Shown: positions 10,080-20,876 of the stretch, in pieces | How the letters are laid out: every line of letters begins with the position of its first letter | Numbering within the stretch: the first letter of the stretch is position 1 | Assembly: GCA_963662175.1 (NCBI GenBank) | Contig: OY759221.1 | Location: 15,291,027 to 15,355,026, forward strand | Direction of reading: 5' to 3' | Length of the DNA stretch: 64,000 nucleotides | Source of the DNA: Aradus depressus | Taxonomy: Eukaryota; Arthropoda; Insecta; Hemiptera; Aradidae | The notes under the pieces: generated by a model | Databases searched by the model: none | The model's input: only the letters and a program-made list of their open reading frames with translations | What the model was told of the DNA's origin: nothing | Translations under genes and position numbers: made by a program

Positions 10080-10420
10080 CCTGAGAACGAACTTCACTCT
10101 GTACAGTGGTCATTCAAGGACTATATGATCTGCAGGCTCCAACGTGTTTTTTTCTCCTTAAGAAGAAGATAATATAGTTTAAATCAACCTGGCCTCATAA
10201 TATTTGATAATTTTATCTTAGTTTCCCCAATTATTTCCATTTTTCGTGCTTGCTCCTAGAGTATTAAATGCATATTAATCCTACCCCATGATGGCATCTT
10301 GAACCCTAAAGACCACAATCTTCCTTCTGCATTAATATTTATTGGTTAAGATTCCCCTGTCCTCTGTTTCATGGAAAAATGCTTTCTTAATGCTTTCTCT
10401 ACTTCAGATTTGGTTAAGTT
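10080..10420. other. No recognised element
   Basis: No convincing coding frame or repeat family could be identified. Confidence 0.35.
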
Positions 10421-10422
10421 TT

Positions 10423-10760
10423 TCTCTGCCCCAACTATACGAAATTTGATGTTGAGTTTCCTCTGGAATTTCGTGTTTATCGAGTCACGGACTACAAAAA
10501 TTTTATATTTATATTCAGAACCACATAAGGACGACAATTTTCAGTCCAATCATCCAAAGGGAAGGGGGGAGGCTTAACACAAAAGCTCGAATAACTGCCA
10601 ATATGATAAATGTACAGACATGAAATTTTATTTTTACATTTAAAACCTCACAAGGACGACATCTATCATTTTTCTGCGAAATCGGCAGAAGGGAAAGAGG
10701 AATTAGAGATTCAACTAATAACTACCGATCTAATGAATGTATCCGAAAACCATTTATGAA
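10423..10760 (+). repeat. Family B element, degenerate
   Basis: Starts near CCCCAACTATACGAAATTTG, then GTTGAGTTTCCTCTGGAATT, AACCACATAAGGACGACA, GGGAGGCTTAACACAAAAGC and GCGAAATCGGCAGAAGGG. The 3' terminal hairpin is missing. Confidence 0.7.
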
Positions 10761-11195
10761 TTAAAATATTATATTTTCATATTTAGATAAAATTAATTGT
10801 GGTATTGGATGTTTCGTATTATTTTCACCACAAAATCTATTTGATTAAATCGCCCGTTTCTGGGAGAGGATTCGATCGAAAGTTAATTTCAGGGCTTTTA
10901 GATGTTCTATTTTTTTTTGTATATTTTTTTAAACAATTAGGATGGGTTTTTCCAATTTTCCATTGATAAGTCAACCGCGAAGGGACGAGGTTTCCCTCAA
11001 ATAATATAATTTGAAAAAACGTTATTCAGATGATATTCAAGTTGTTTCAATTTTTCATCAGTATTCATTAGAATTTCTTGTTTTTCAACTAAAATTTTAA
11101 AAATATCTTGTCTGCACTTCTGTATATATGTGTATGCGTCTCTGATCACGATAACTCCCATATGTGTGTTCAGAACTCCTAATGAGATATTATAG
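10761..11195. other. Mostly unassigned; weak B-like text at 11085-11190
   Basis: The segment with TGTGTATGCGTCTCTGATCA and CGATAACTCCCATATGTG resembles the interior of family B. The rest is AT-rich and unassigned. Confidence 0.4.
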
Positions 11196-11198
11196 GAT

Positions 11199-11282
11199 TT
11201 TAAGGGATGGTCCCGAGCCTTTGCGATGTCAGGTAACTCGTTAAAGACCCCTTTACCCTTAGGTAACTAAACCTGGTAAGCC
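11199..11282 (+). mobile_element. SINE-1 internal fragment
   Basis: GGGATGGTCCCGAGCCTTTG, CGATGTCAGGTAACTCG and TTAAAGACCCCTTTACCC match the SINE-1 body; head and tail are absent. Confidence 0.75.
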
Positions 11283-11373
11283 AGAGAACCAGAGAAGGGG
11301 TAAGAGCATTAAATGCTTGGTCCCTAGGTGTCCACTAAACCAGCCCACCCGGTGGTAACTATGTGCAAAATTA

Positions 11374-11565
11374 TTATGTAAAATTGGTTACAGTACTTTT
11401 TTATACCAACTACTTTTGTACAGATCATAACTTTGGTTCTATTAGTTCTATCTAAAATCTAAGGACACCTTACGATTGGATATTTAATAAGGGTAGGTTT
11501 TCTCGAGCAACAATTTTTCAATAGGACCGTTTTCGGGTAAATCAAGCAAAATCTGGGGAGACCAT
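11374..11565. repeat. Repeat A half joined to repeat D
   Basis: 11374-11432 resembles the left arm of A (TATACCAACTACTTTTGTAC). 11436-11565 is D text (GATTGGATATTTAATAAGGG, TTTTCGGGTAAATCAAGCAA). Confidence 0.55.
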
Positions 11566-11577
11566 TGAAAATTCTTA

Positions 11578-12252
11578 TCTTATATATAAAGAAACAGCTT
11601 TTGTTTGATGTTCGGGCTAATTTTAAAAAGTACTGGACCGATTTTCAATATTTTTCTTTCTATGATATCCTTACGTTTCCGCGGTGGTTGTAGACCAAAA
11701 AAATTCCTATTTTACATTTTTTTAAAGAAAATATTTGATTTTTGTGTATACAGTATCGATAGGAGTTATCGAATCTCTCAATAGCTCTCTTCTTATGGTT
11801 CCGAAGTCGCTATATGGAAAGCCTATTAACGAGTGTTTGTCCCTGCTTATTCTGTTGTGTTTTCAATTTCTTTAGGCACGAATGTCAATTCAGCTTTCTA
11901 TAAATATATTTTAATATTACTTTTCGTTAATTAGGAGGCTTTGATATAACTCACCACTAACTTTAATCTTCATTTAAGGACTTCCCTATGTTGTGTTGGG
12001 GGAAAAGTTGTTCTACTATAACTTAATAGTTTGATTTTATGTTCGCATTATTTATCTGACCTTATGAAAAGTATACAGTAAAACACATTATAACACCTTC
12101 TTTTGGTGCTAAAGAAGTAAAAGAAGGAAACGTTATGCTAACGAATAACGATGGGTACATATATAGTTGCCAACCTGTGTAAAGTTACTAACCTGCTTAA
12201 AGTTACTAACCTGTGGAAAGTTACTCCGGGCAAAACCTGGTAACCTGCTTGT
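11578..12252 (+). mobile_element. Possible Helitron-like non-autonomous element
   Basis: The left end TCTTATATATAAAG followed by GGGCTAATTTTAAAAAGTAC resembles Helitron 5' ends, which begin with TC and a TATA-like run. The right end CCGGGCAAAACCTGGTAACC then TGCTTG resembles the better-preserved hairpin end at 32.68 kb, but the final CTAG is not intact. No Rep/helicase frame is present. Confidence 0.4.
12164..12240. repeat. Short tandem repeat, unit about 20 bp
   Basis: Three copies of AAGTTACTAACCTG with TGTG, CTTA or TGGA linkers, next to the hairpin-like end of the possible Helitron. Confidence 0.6.
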
Positions 12253-12915
12253 TTTATATAAAATGAGCCTTTCAATTTTGTGTTTGTTTCTTTTCTAAGT
12301 TTAATTCCTGACATAGAAATTATTTAAAAAATCGTGGTGACACCCTCAAATCTGGTTTGTATTTTGTCCAAAAACCTCTACCAAATGTAGTTCAAATGGA
12401 TACTGTTTATCTTATTTTGTGTAGGAATGAGAACATTGAATGCATGTTCTTGCACCTTCCTTCTTGTTGGTCTCGTAAGTGTTCACACCAGCCCATTACA
12501 GCTATCTACCCACTATTTATATCCCCGACTTTTGGACAAAACTAGAACTTTTGTACCTCTGACGTACCTAGCCCTGCTCAGAATAGGACAAAAAAGATTG
12601 TGTCTAGTGTTTTCTGGCCGTCTGGCTGTCCCACTGCCAAAACGATATTCACATCGTATTTATTATTTTGAAAACCCAGCTGTGAGGTTTTCAACTATTT
12701 GTCTTAAGGTTCTATATCTTGAGAGGTCATTAGTTAACAAACATATATATCCAACTGCGATGATCTTATAACTCATATTAAAAATGTGAAAAACACATCT
12801 GGCCATCCCACATTTATTTATTGTTAACTCGTAAACGTCTCATGTGAGATTTTAAATTAATTGTCCCCAATTTGGAATTTATTTCGGTTGGCCAATAGAG
12901 GCTTGAAATACACTT
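12253..12915. other. No recognised element
   Basis: A 114-codon plus frame (12427-12771) encodes a Leu-rich peptide without a recognisable domain, signal or splice context. I treat it as chance. Confidence 0.35.
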
Positions 12916-12919
12916 CTTT

Positions 12920-13125
12920 GTTGATTTTTTCCGACATTGTTTTCCAGAGGTTTCTTTTTTCTTTTTTTTTAATATTTCGGACACTTTCACGTCCCTTCTT
13001 CTAATCACTATGAACCTAAAGGACATGAAAGTGTCCCGAAATATTGTCAAAAAAAGAAATAAGAAGACACCTCTAAAAAAAAATGAAGATATTAACATCC
13101 CAGAGAAGTTTAAGAAACAAACACT
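12920..13125. repeat. MITE-like repeat C, copy 1
   Basis: Reads GATTTTTTCCGACATTG, CCAGAGGTTTC, then ATATTTCGGACACTTTCACG and its inverted partner GAAAGTGTCCCGAAATATT, and ends AACATCCCAGAGAAGTTTAA. A second copy at 54.52-54.69 kb has the same order and is inserted in a SINE-1, showing that this is a mobile unit of about 170-200 bp. Confidence 0.7.
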
Positions 13126-13540
13126 TCTCTCTCCTTCTTCCCTCTTTCTCTTTCCCCCCCCCCCCCCTCCCACGACTAAAAAATGCTCTGAACGAAGGTT
13201 TGGTCTGCTCTACCGGCTGCTAGTTAAGACGTATATGAACATACGGGAGGATTGTCCTACCTCTTCAGCAGGGAGGACAGCTGTGTTGTCTTTAACGAAG
13301 ACCGACCTGATGACATCCATTACTTCTGTGACCAGTCTTCAACCAACTGAGAAGAAGTATCTGGGAGAAGCAATGACCAGCCCACAACCTCACAAAAATA
13401 AATTTCACTGTAAGCTTTCCTTTCATGCCCGTTGCTCAACTCTTGTCCTTCTCATCCAGACAATCCCCCTCGAAGTCTGAGGTGGTGTTGGCCAAGAGAT
13501 CTGCTAGTATAAAATAGCAAATATGCTGATCAGTTTTTTC
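13126..13540. other. Unidentified repeat with an open frame
   Basis: The plus frame 13010-13480 runs through repeat C and a C-tract and then encodes an unrecognised peptide. Part of it (CTGGGAGAAGCAATGACCAG then CCCACAAC) recurs at about 29.90-29.93 kb (CTGGGAGAAGCACTGACGAG), so this is probably repeat-derived rather than a host exon. Confidence 0.4.
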
Positions 13541-13940
13541 CCTCATGTTCTCGCCCCTTCCTTCTTGGTCTATCTCCACTGCTTTGCAGTGTAGTCCTCC
13601 CCTGCCTCCATGGAGGAATGGGGATGGCAGAAAACTGGGGGTGTTTAAAGGGGAATATATATGGCACTTATTCTGAAGTATTTCTTTTATTCATTATTTT
13701 ATTTCCTAATCATTTTTTATTTATTTATATTTATTATTCTTTTATTTTATTTTTTTATTAATTTTTTATTATTCTACTTATTTCTCATTCTTTACTGACA
13801 TTTACTTATGGTAATATACCGTTCGTTAAAAAAAATATTCTTCTCAATTTATGTTTATTTAAATTGAATTAATGCTTCTTTGATTAAACATTACTGTAAT
13901 TTCATGATTGTATTTTATTAACTTTTATTTATTTTTTTTC
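13541..13940. other. AT-rich stretch, nothing recognised
   Basis: From 13680 the sequence is mainly T/A tracts. No repeat family or coding frame was recognised. Confidence 0.4.
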
Positions 13941-13941
13941 T

Positions 13942-14129
13942 TCTTGGTCTTATGTGCGATGCATATTAGTCATGCCACTGTGTTATCTAGTTATTTAATA
14001 CAAACATGGCCCTAGGAGGGAGTTCTATATACGAAATGAACTCACTCCCGCATGGGATTCGAACCCGCAAACCATGGTGAGACCAAGCAACCAAAGCCCT
14101 CTGGCCCGCACGGTCACCATGGCCCCCAT
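13942..14129 (-). mobile_element. Second tRNA-derived SINE family (SINE-2)
   Basis: On the minus strand the head reads GGGGGCCATGGTGACCGTGC (A-box-like) and, about 45 bases later, GCGGGTTCGAATCCCATGCG, a good B box. A unique body follows and then an A-rich tail at the low-coordinate end. The head differs from SINE-1. No target-site duplication is clear. Confidence 0.65.
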
Positions 14130-14399
14130 ATTTATATTTAAAACAATATATTTATCTATTAACATACGTTATGAAGGCACAGCTTAGCTTCTTGCCTATA
14201 TTCTAGAAATCTCCGAATGACTGTCATGTATACTGCAATATTTTATGTATAAATTAATGTCATGTGCAGTAGACAAACTCTAGTTGCTCCATATTTCACT
14301 TTGGGGTGAGTATAATGAGGACATGAAACTAATAATGCAAGGAGAGGGTTGTGTACCCCCGCTTCAATATGACTGCCTTCAGAGCATGTCGCATGTCTT

Positions 14400-14695
14400 C
14401 CTAACAGACAGTTTTATTAAAATCTCACCCCACACCTGACACCAGCTTGACAAACACCCTTACCACTATCTTATATCTTACCATATAGCATATAGGTGAG
14501 GCATTATCACAGCAATGATGTTGACAACGGGAGGCTTCCTATGTCTCTCCTAGTACCTCAGTCGTTAATAGGAAACAATTGTAGAACATAGACCGTTCAC
14601 AAAGCAATGATGTTGACAACGGGAGGCTTCCTATGTCTATCCTAGTACCTAAGTCGTTAATAGGAAACGATTGTAGAACACACACCGTTAACAGG
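14400..14695. repeat. Repeat E with a 92-bp tandem duplication
   Basis: AGCAATGATGTTGACAACGG starts at 14511 and again at 14603, giving two nearly identical 92-bp units, each containing GGAGGCTTCCTATGTCT and GTCGTTAATAGGAAAC. The preceding 14400-14510 block resembles 15690-15800 (CTTGACA, ACCCTACCACT, ATCTTA). Confidence 0.65.
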
Positions 14696-14703
14696 AATTA
14701 AAA

Positions 14704-14873
14704 ATATGTGATGTGACCATTAAAGTAATTTCTTATACCAACCATGTTTTTACAGATCACTCTGCCTCCCCCTCTCCTTCTCAAAATTATTTCATACCGG
14801 TGTACATTGAGGCAAAGTGATCTGTAAGTGTCGTTGATATAAGAAAGTCCTGTAATGGCTACATCACATATAT
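14704..14873. mobile_element. Palindromic repeat A, compact complete copy
   Basis: The left arm TATGTGATGTGACCATTAAA to TTTTTACAGATCACT is mirrored by the right arm AGTGATCTGTAAGTGTCG to AATGGCTACATCACATA. The arms are about 55 bp with a short GC-richer core. This fits a MITE or foldback element of about 170 bp. No transposase is present, so the superfamily is unknown. Confidence 0.78.
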
Positions 14874-14943
14874 TTTTCTTAATTTTTATAATTTTTCAAA
14901 AAAACTACCAATACATAAACTATATTTTGAAGTTCGTTGCTAT

Positions 14944-15401
14944 GAGTTACGATTGAAAAATTATTTACAATTAGATGAATTCTTTATAGACATTTAGTTT
15001 ACATTCTTCAGGGGGCTATAACTTTTGTTGTATATTAGGGGGGGGGGTTTAACATAAGAGAGTTACGATTGAAAAATTATCTACAATTAGATGTATTCTT
15101 TATAGACATTTAGTTTACATTCTTCGGGGGGCTATAACTTTTGTTGTATATTAGGGAAAGGTTTAACATAAGAGAGTTACGATTGAAAAATTATCTACAA
15201 TTAGATGTATTCTTTATAGACATTTAGTTTACATTCTTCGGGGGGCTATAACTTTTGTTGTATATTAGGGAAAGGTTTAACATAAGAGAGTTACGATTGA
15301 AAAATTATTTACTATTAGATGTATTCTTTATAGACATTTAGTTTACATTCTTCGGGGGGCTATAACTTTTGTTGTATATTAGAGGGAGGTTTAACATAAA
15401 A
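14944..15401. repeat. Tandem array, four units of 113-116 bp
   Basis: GAGTTACGATTGAAAAATTA starts at 14944, 15060, 15175 and 15288. Each unit contains TTTATAGACATTTAGTTTAC, GGGGGGCTATAACTTTTG and a TTTAACATA end that is the family B GGCTTAACAC position. The array lies just upstream of, or inside, the B copy at 15402-15640. Confidence 0.85.
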
Positions 15402-15640
15402 ACTCGAATAACTGCCGTTGTAATGATTTTACCATTATAAAAGTTTATATCAAAACCCCCTAAAAACGAATTTTAAGCGGAATCGGCAGAAGAGAAGGGG
15501 GATCAAGTCAAAACCCCAATAACTGCCGATGTAATGAATGTATTGACATGAAATTTCATATTTCGGCGATATCGGCTGGTGGGAAGGGGTGGTTCAGGAG
15601 AGGGGGGCTCGTGATTCACCGACAGTTTTTTTTTATTGTG
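15402..15640 (+). repeat. Family B element, 3' half
   Basis: AACTCGAATAACTGCCGTTG, GCGGAATCGGCAGAAGAG, CAATAACTGCCGATGTAATG and the end GTGATTCACCGACAGTTTTT match B. It follows the 115-bp array directly. Confidence 0.75.
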
Positions 15641-15689
15641 CAACCTTTAAAATGGTCATTGACAGGTTACTTTATTCAAACAGGTTGTT

Positions 15690-15965
15690 TAACTCACTTC
15701 CGATCCCCAGACTTGACACCCTCTTGAGAGACGACCCTACCACTTTATCTTAAGATGTACCTTACCCCATGTAGGTTGGGATATCTGCATTATGATGGGC
15801 CCCATGCTGTCGACAATGGGGGGTGCCTTGCCTTGCCGATCTCTAGGACCGCACCATTATAACGCATTTGTCCTCCTGAAGTACCACCTGTCATTGACAG
15901 GCTATACCACAACTGGTACCACCACCAGTTCTCTCTGTATATGTTGTACCGCCTGCTGCTCCTTC
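15690..15965. repeat. Repeat E, copy 2
   Basis: Resembles 14400-14600: CTTGACACCCTCTTGAG, ACCCTACCACTTTATCTTA, then GTCGACAATGGGGGGTGCC and CTCTAGGACC. The short plus frame here (15792-15974) has no recognisable domain. Confidence 0.45.
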
Positions 15966-15995
15966 CTTATTTAGGGATACCTATTTTGAATATAG

Positions 15996-16080
15996 AAAAA
16001 AAAAGTCGGGTTATCACCGGCAATGTACGTCATCAGCACGAATTAATCGATTAAGTATTAGTTCTCTCTCCAAAATTAAT
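15996..16080 (-). repeat. Family B 3' end, inverted
   Basis: Reads A-run, GTCGGGTTATCACCGGCAAT, GCACGAATTAATCGATTAAG, CTCTCTCC, the reverse of the B 3' end. Confidence 0.7.
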
Positions 16081-16178
16081 TATTTTTTTTAAGTTGAGTT
16101 TTTTGTAGAAACGGCTGAAATATTAATTTTTTAAATAAAAACAGCTGTTAAAACATTAGTAAATCAATTAGTGATAAA

Positions 16179-16522
16179 GGTTAGGTTAAGTTAGGTTTTA
16201 TGACTCATGCCGGGGCTTTAACTACGAGGTCATATCGCCTACTACCAGAGCGCTCTTTTGTCACTCTGGTGGACATGAGCCCCACTCTACTGTGGGAGTC
16301 CTAAGTTTTGCCTACCCGAAATTTTTATTCACCTAGGGCAGTGGTCTTTAACGAGTACCTGACATCGTACAGGCTCGGGACCATCGCTTAACGTCCTATC
16401 CGGAAGACGGCGTGCTTTAAGTTTATTTTACCTCCCATATAAAATAAACTAAGGGACTCGGTCGGGTTTCGAACCCACGTTCTTGAGCTCAGAAGACAAG
16501 CACGCATACCACTGAGCTACCA
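16179..16522 (-). mobile_element. SINE-1, full-length
   Basis: The tail side reads GGTTAGGTTAAGTTAGG (three pentamer-like units, one mutated), then TTTTATGACTCATGCC and the whole body, to the tRNA-like head ACCACTGAGCTACC. It is flanked by B 3' end pieces in opposite orientation on its two sides. Confidence 0.93.
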
Positions 16523-16529
16523 AATTAAG

Positions 16530-16620
16530 AGTCGACTGGTTTTGGAGGGGGAGCGAAAACGTAATTGATTAATTCATTCTGGGGAAGTACATTTCTGATG
16601 ATTCACCGACGACTTTTTTT
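16530..16620 (+). repeat. Family B 3' end
   Basis: GTCGACTGGTTTTGGAGGGG, GCGAAAACGTAATTGATTAA, GGGGAAGTACATTTCTG, GATTCACCGACGACTTTTTT. Confidence 0.78.
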
Positions 16621-16624
16621 ATTT

Positions 16625-17755
16625 ATTTTTGCACATTATTCATTTGTTTTGATATCGCTGCATTTAATTTTCTGTGTTCGTATTGCTTAACATATATTAT
16701 TTGTCGTATTTGTCAATAGTAAACATTCAAAATAAATAATTTAAAAAAATATATATGTATAGAGACATAGATGATGACATTAATTATGATTTAATATATT
16801 TTGTTAGTAAAAAAGTCATATGTTGGTCTCGTCACATTTTTTGTTCCATCCAGATGTCCGCTCGTGAGCACAAAATCCGCCATGCCTCGTCTAGACACTG
16901 CTGATCCGAACCACACGGATTAATTAGCAAATTTTAACATCCTCATTAACTCCATACCAAAGACAACGACAACACACCTTAGGTATTATAAATATCACAC
17001 ATACCTGGATCCAAATGATATCTCAAGCTAAATTTAGTTGGAAGCGGTCCGGCCCGGTTCGTTAGTTGCTTATCTACCCGTGATCCGGGAGGTATCTATT
17101 TGTAGAATTACAAATCTCAGTTCACATCTCCTCATACTATCCTCATTAATCTCTACATTTATTTTAAGGAGAATGAAACATATTTTTGTACGTATCTAAT
17201 TTTACAGAAAATATATAAATATATTAGACTGCGGCTTATTTATTTATTTTTTTATTTCTACCGTGCCACTTTTTCAAAGGGTTCGAAATCCAAAAAAAAT
17301 AAGATTCTGAAAATTTGAAATTTTTAGGTCAACATTAACCCTTGCCGCCGCAGGACCCCTTAAAAAAGTAAAATTAAAAAAAAATTATAAGGATTTTCAT
17401 GATTTTTAATTAACCACACTCACCAAATTAATTTTTTTTTAATTTGTTGATTTACAATTTTAAATATAATTTTATTATTTTAAATAATTTCAACAATTTT
17501 AAATAATTCATTTTAACAACATTATCCTGTGCCACTAGAGCTCACAAAGAAGCAATATTTCAAAAATTTCACTTTCTTCAAAAATAAAAATTTTCTTCGA
17601 AAAGATCAGACAATTTAAAGAAAAAGTGTTCTTTGATTTTTTTCATAAAATGCAACCCTGAATCGCAAATAAATCATAAAGTTTTATTTATTTAATTTTT
17701 GGGGGTCTGGCGGTACGGGTTAATGTTGATCTAAATTTTTTATTTCGAAAACTTT
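16625..17755. other. AT-rich intergenic stretch
   Basis: No coding frame or recognised repeat family. The segment 17160-17760 has runs such as AAAAAGTAAAATTAAAAAAA. Nothing functional is supported. Confidence 0.4.
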
Positions 17756-17757
17756 CG

Positions 17758-17930
17758 TCAGGTACTGGTTAAAGGCCCACTAACCGTGGTAACTTAATCT
17801 GCGTAGGCAACATTTAGGATTCCTACTATAGAGTCGGACTCATGTCCACCAGAGCGACTAAAGAGCGATCTGGTAGCAGGCGATATGACCCCCGAAGTTG
17901 AAGCCCGGGCATGAGTCACGATTAGTAACA
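17758..17930 (+). mobile_element. SINE-1, 3' half
   Basis: GTCAGGTACTGGTTAAAGGC through AGAGTCGGACTCATGTCCAC to GCCCGGGCATGAGTCAC. The tRNA-like head is absent. Confidence 0.82.
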
Positions 17931-18576
17931 AACTGTATACATATTTACTTTTTTCAGTAAATAAATTAGTTTTCAAACATATAAATTTAAAAGAATTGAC
18001 TTGGAAGATTCTAATTTTAGAATTTTTTATTCTAGTTTTGATTTTAGTACAGTTGATGAAAAAATATGTTTTTTAGTAACATATAAAATTTCAAAGTGTT
18101 ATCTTCAATAGTTTTTTTTATGATATTTGATAAGTTCTTTCGAAATGTATATCTGTAAATATTTGTTTGTGATATTTTAGTAATAAATTATATCTCTAAT
18201 GATTTTAATGCTTCCCAAAAATGTATTTTTTCGGACCCTTAATTGTCGATTGAGTGTCAAAGGGGTTAAGATTATTAAGCCTGCCTTAATAATGATTGTT
18301 AGTAACCAGGTGATTAAAGTCGTTTTGCACATTTTGAAATCTGCGCATTTATTCGCACAATTGGAATTCGTGATCCAAAATATACACTATATAAAGAATG
18401 AGTGATTGCAGAGTGAAATTTTTCATAATGTTCACCGGAGTGACGAAAGAGCGATATGACCTTGTATTTAGTTACTAAAGATTCAATCACCCTTCTTTGA
18501 AAATGGGACCTAACTCCTGTTCTACCCCATCAGGTATCAAATTCCCCGGACTACCCCCTTCGTCGTCCCTCCAGTA
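17931..18576. other. No gene; tiny SINE-1 scrap at 18429-18470
   Basis: The scrap reads TTCACCGGAGTGACGAAAGA then GCGATATGACCTTGT. The 68-codon plus frame at 18199-18405 has no recognisable domain. Confidence 0.45.
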
Positions 18577-18878
18577 TAGGTTAGGTTTTATGACTCATGC
18601 CCGGGTTTTAACTACGAGGTCATATCGCCTACTACCAGAGCGCTCTTTCGTCATTGGTGGACATGAACCCAACTCTACTGTGGGAGTCCTAAATTTTGCC
18701 TACCTCCAAATTTTTGTTCACGGTCTTTAACGAGTACCTGACATCGTACAGGCTCGGGACCATCACACTTAACGTCCTATCCGAAGGACGGCTTGCTTAA
18801 GTTCTCCCAGATAAAATAAACTAAGGGCCTCGGTCGGGTTTCGAACCCACGATCTTGAGCTTAGAAGACCGGCGCCCT
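18577..18878 (-). mobile_element. SINE-1, nearly full-length
   Basis: The tail side is TAGGTTAGGTTTTATGACTC; the head side ends CGATCTTGAGCTTAGAAGAC then CGGCGCCCTC, with the A-box part deleted. Confidence 0.9.
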
Positions 18879-18879
18879 C

Positions 18880-19690
18880 CCCTCCAATATATACATATAT
18901 AATAATGACCCTCATTGAAATTGTTCTGGAGTCGCCTCCGAGTCCCAATTACCAGAAAGGAAAATTCATTCTACAAACTGAAATTACAAAAAATTCCCAA
19001 AAGGATTGAAGTACGGAAAAATTAATAACAGAAAAAAAATTCATGAACTCCAGAGTAGAAAAACGGTGAGAAAAATGAAAACAAATGGCATGCGCATATA
19101 ATAGAAATTGGGTTTCTGTAGTTTCAAGAGAAAAAACTGGAGGGTTATTTTACTAATTTTCTCTTTTTTCTATATTTTCTATAACTTTCTCTGTACTTTG
19201 TGTAGCTAGAGAAGTAAAAATAGTATCATTCGGGTTGAGCATTTATACATAATGCAACAAAGGACGCGCATTGCGATAAACACCTAGCTTTCCACCGGTA
19301 GCCACCTTTCGCCAACATCAGTTTTACGGACCACAAAAGATGGAAACCTTTTGAAACGTGAAGCTCCTTAGATGGACATGCAGTTCCTCATAAAACCTTT
19401 ACAAGCCCTCCGTCCCAGAACACGACCTCAAGGTATATGGCCCTTTAAAACACAACTCCTGGTCTCCCCTCTCTTCATTTCGTCGGTATGACAACATCCT
19501 TCAGCCAAGAGGAAGGTGAGTTATAAAATTAATGAACTGATCACGTGAGCCTCATGAAAATCTTGAACTGTCTCTAGATAGGAATACGACAAAGTTATAG
19601 TTCATCAAAACGAGTATTATTATCTACTCTTTCAGTAATTACAACTAAAAGATTTACAATTTCATCAAATTGGACACTGCACAATGTTTC
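18880..19690. other. No recognised element
   Basis: 19255-19520 is somewhat GC-richer but has no recognisable domain or repeat match in this window. Confidence 0.35.
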
Positions 19691-19696
19691 TATAAT

Positions 19697-20270
19697 AATA
19701 ATAAATTTATTTCCGTTAAACCAATACATGGTAATAGGATAGTCAAAAAAAATTATACATTAAGATAGCTTATAAATTAGATTTATAACTACTTAAGTCT
19801 AACACACGTATGATTAGTAGTAACAACAAAACTATTGAAAAAAGTAAAATGAAATTATTAAAAACTGAATAAATAAATACTTCAAAATATATGAGTATAA
19901 AAAATAATTAATACATAGATACATTTATTATAAGTAGACATATTTTTCAATTTAATAAAAATTCAGATAACTATTTTACAAAAAACTCTTCGGAAGTGAC
20001 TTTATTCCAACGATGTTTCGGGACGTTCTTACGTCCCTTCACCAGGTCCCAATGTGCCAGATATAGAAAAAAAAAAGAAAACAATGTAACTATAAGAATA
20101 TATAAAAAAATTAAAATAAAATAAATATATATTAATCAATTATAAATGAAAAAATAAAAAAGTCTAAATAAATGAATAAAAAAATAAAGTACATTCGACT
20201 AACCTTTTAGGTGTGGAGGAACTCTGCTCAAAAAATAAAAATGAAAAATGATTCTTTATTGTGATGCAGC
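19697..20270 (-). repeat. Penelope-like terminal region, copy 1
   Basis: Shares a long colinear stretch with 30.08-30.61 kb: ATATATGAGTATA, TTTTTCAATTTAATAAAAAT, ACTCTTCGGAAGTG, the motif at 20016-20045, AAAGAAAACAATGTAACTAT, and GGTGTGGAGGAACTCTGC. On the minus strand the motif is CTGGTGA, then a GGGACG/CGTCCC stem, then GAAA, a hammerhead-like layout with one core change (CTGG instead of CTGA). No reverse transcriptase is left. Confidence 0.55.
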
Positions 20271-20279
20271 TCAACGTTC

Positions 20280-20873
20280 GTATTAGGTACTTATATCCTT
20301 ATTATAATTGTGTGAGAATCCAAGATCAGGTTTTCAATGAGATTTCACTTTTCGATGTCCTTGGAATACGTTTTACGAAATTTGATATGTAGATGTCTCA
20401 TGTGCTAACTTGGATCTGATTAGAATTTTGCTGAAATCAGACAAAAATATAAACCGCTTTACTAGAAAAAACTCAAGAACATTTAATATGAAATTTTCAT
20501 AGGTCGAGATGCTTACCGAAAACCGTCCTGAAAAATCGATATGAAAAACATTATTTTAAACGTTAGCTCGATTTACGCGAAAACGATTAGTCCTATCGAA
20601 AAATGATTTCATACCAAAAATGTGCATAATTAAAATTCCAATCCACTTTTTTTTAAACAAAGGATTAGAAAACAAAAGATAAATATATAGGATTCCTTCC
20701 TCTCTCTCAAATTCATTTCATACTGGCAATAATGGGTATAAGAAAGACACTTTTAAATCACGATGTACAATGAAATAAAGAAAACCTCTGATGCTGACAC
20801 ATAGGGAGAAAGTGAAATGTACAAAGGTGGTTGGTATAAAAAAATCCTATTATGGCCGCATCATATATATTTT
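20280..20873. repeat. Composite repeat D + A
   Basis: 20280-20680 is D text (GAGAATCCAAGATCAGG, TTTTTACGAAATTTG-like, TACCGAAAACCGTCCTGAAA, GATTAGTCCTATCGAAAAAT). 20690-20873 is A, with TTTCATACTGGCAATAATGG and the closing GTTGGTATAAAAAAATCC to GCCGCATCATATATA. Confidence 0.65.
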
Positions 20874-20876
20874 TTT

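Noticed and set aside
12427..12771. Protein of 114 residues
   Set aside because: No domain, no splice or promoter context, composition close to random translation of AT-rich DNA.
13010..13480. Protein of 156 residues
   Set aside because: Crosses MITE-like repeat C and a poly-C tract, and part of the rest is repeated at 29.9 kb.
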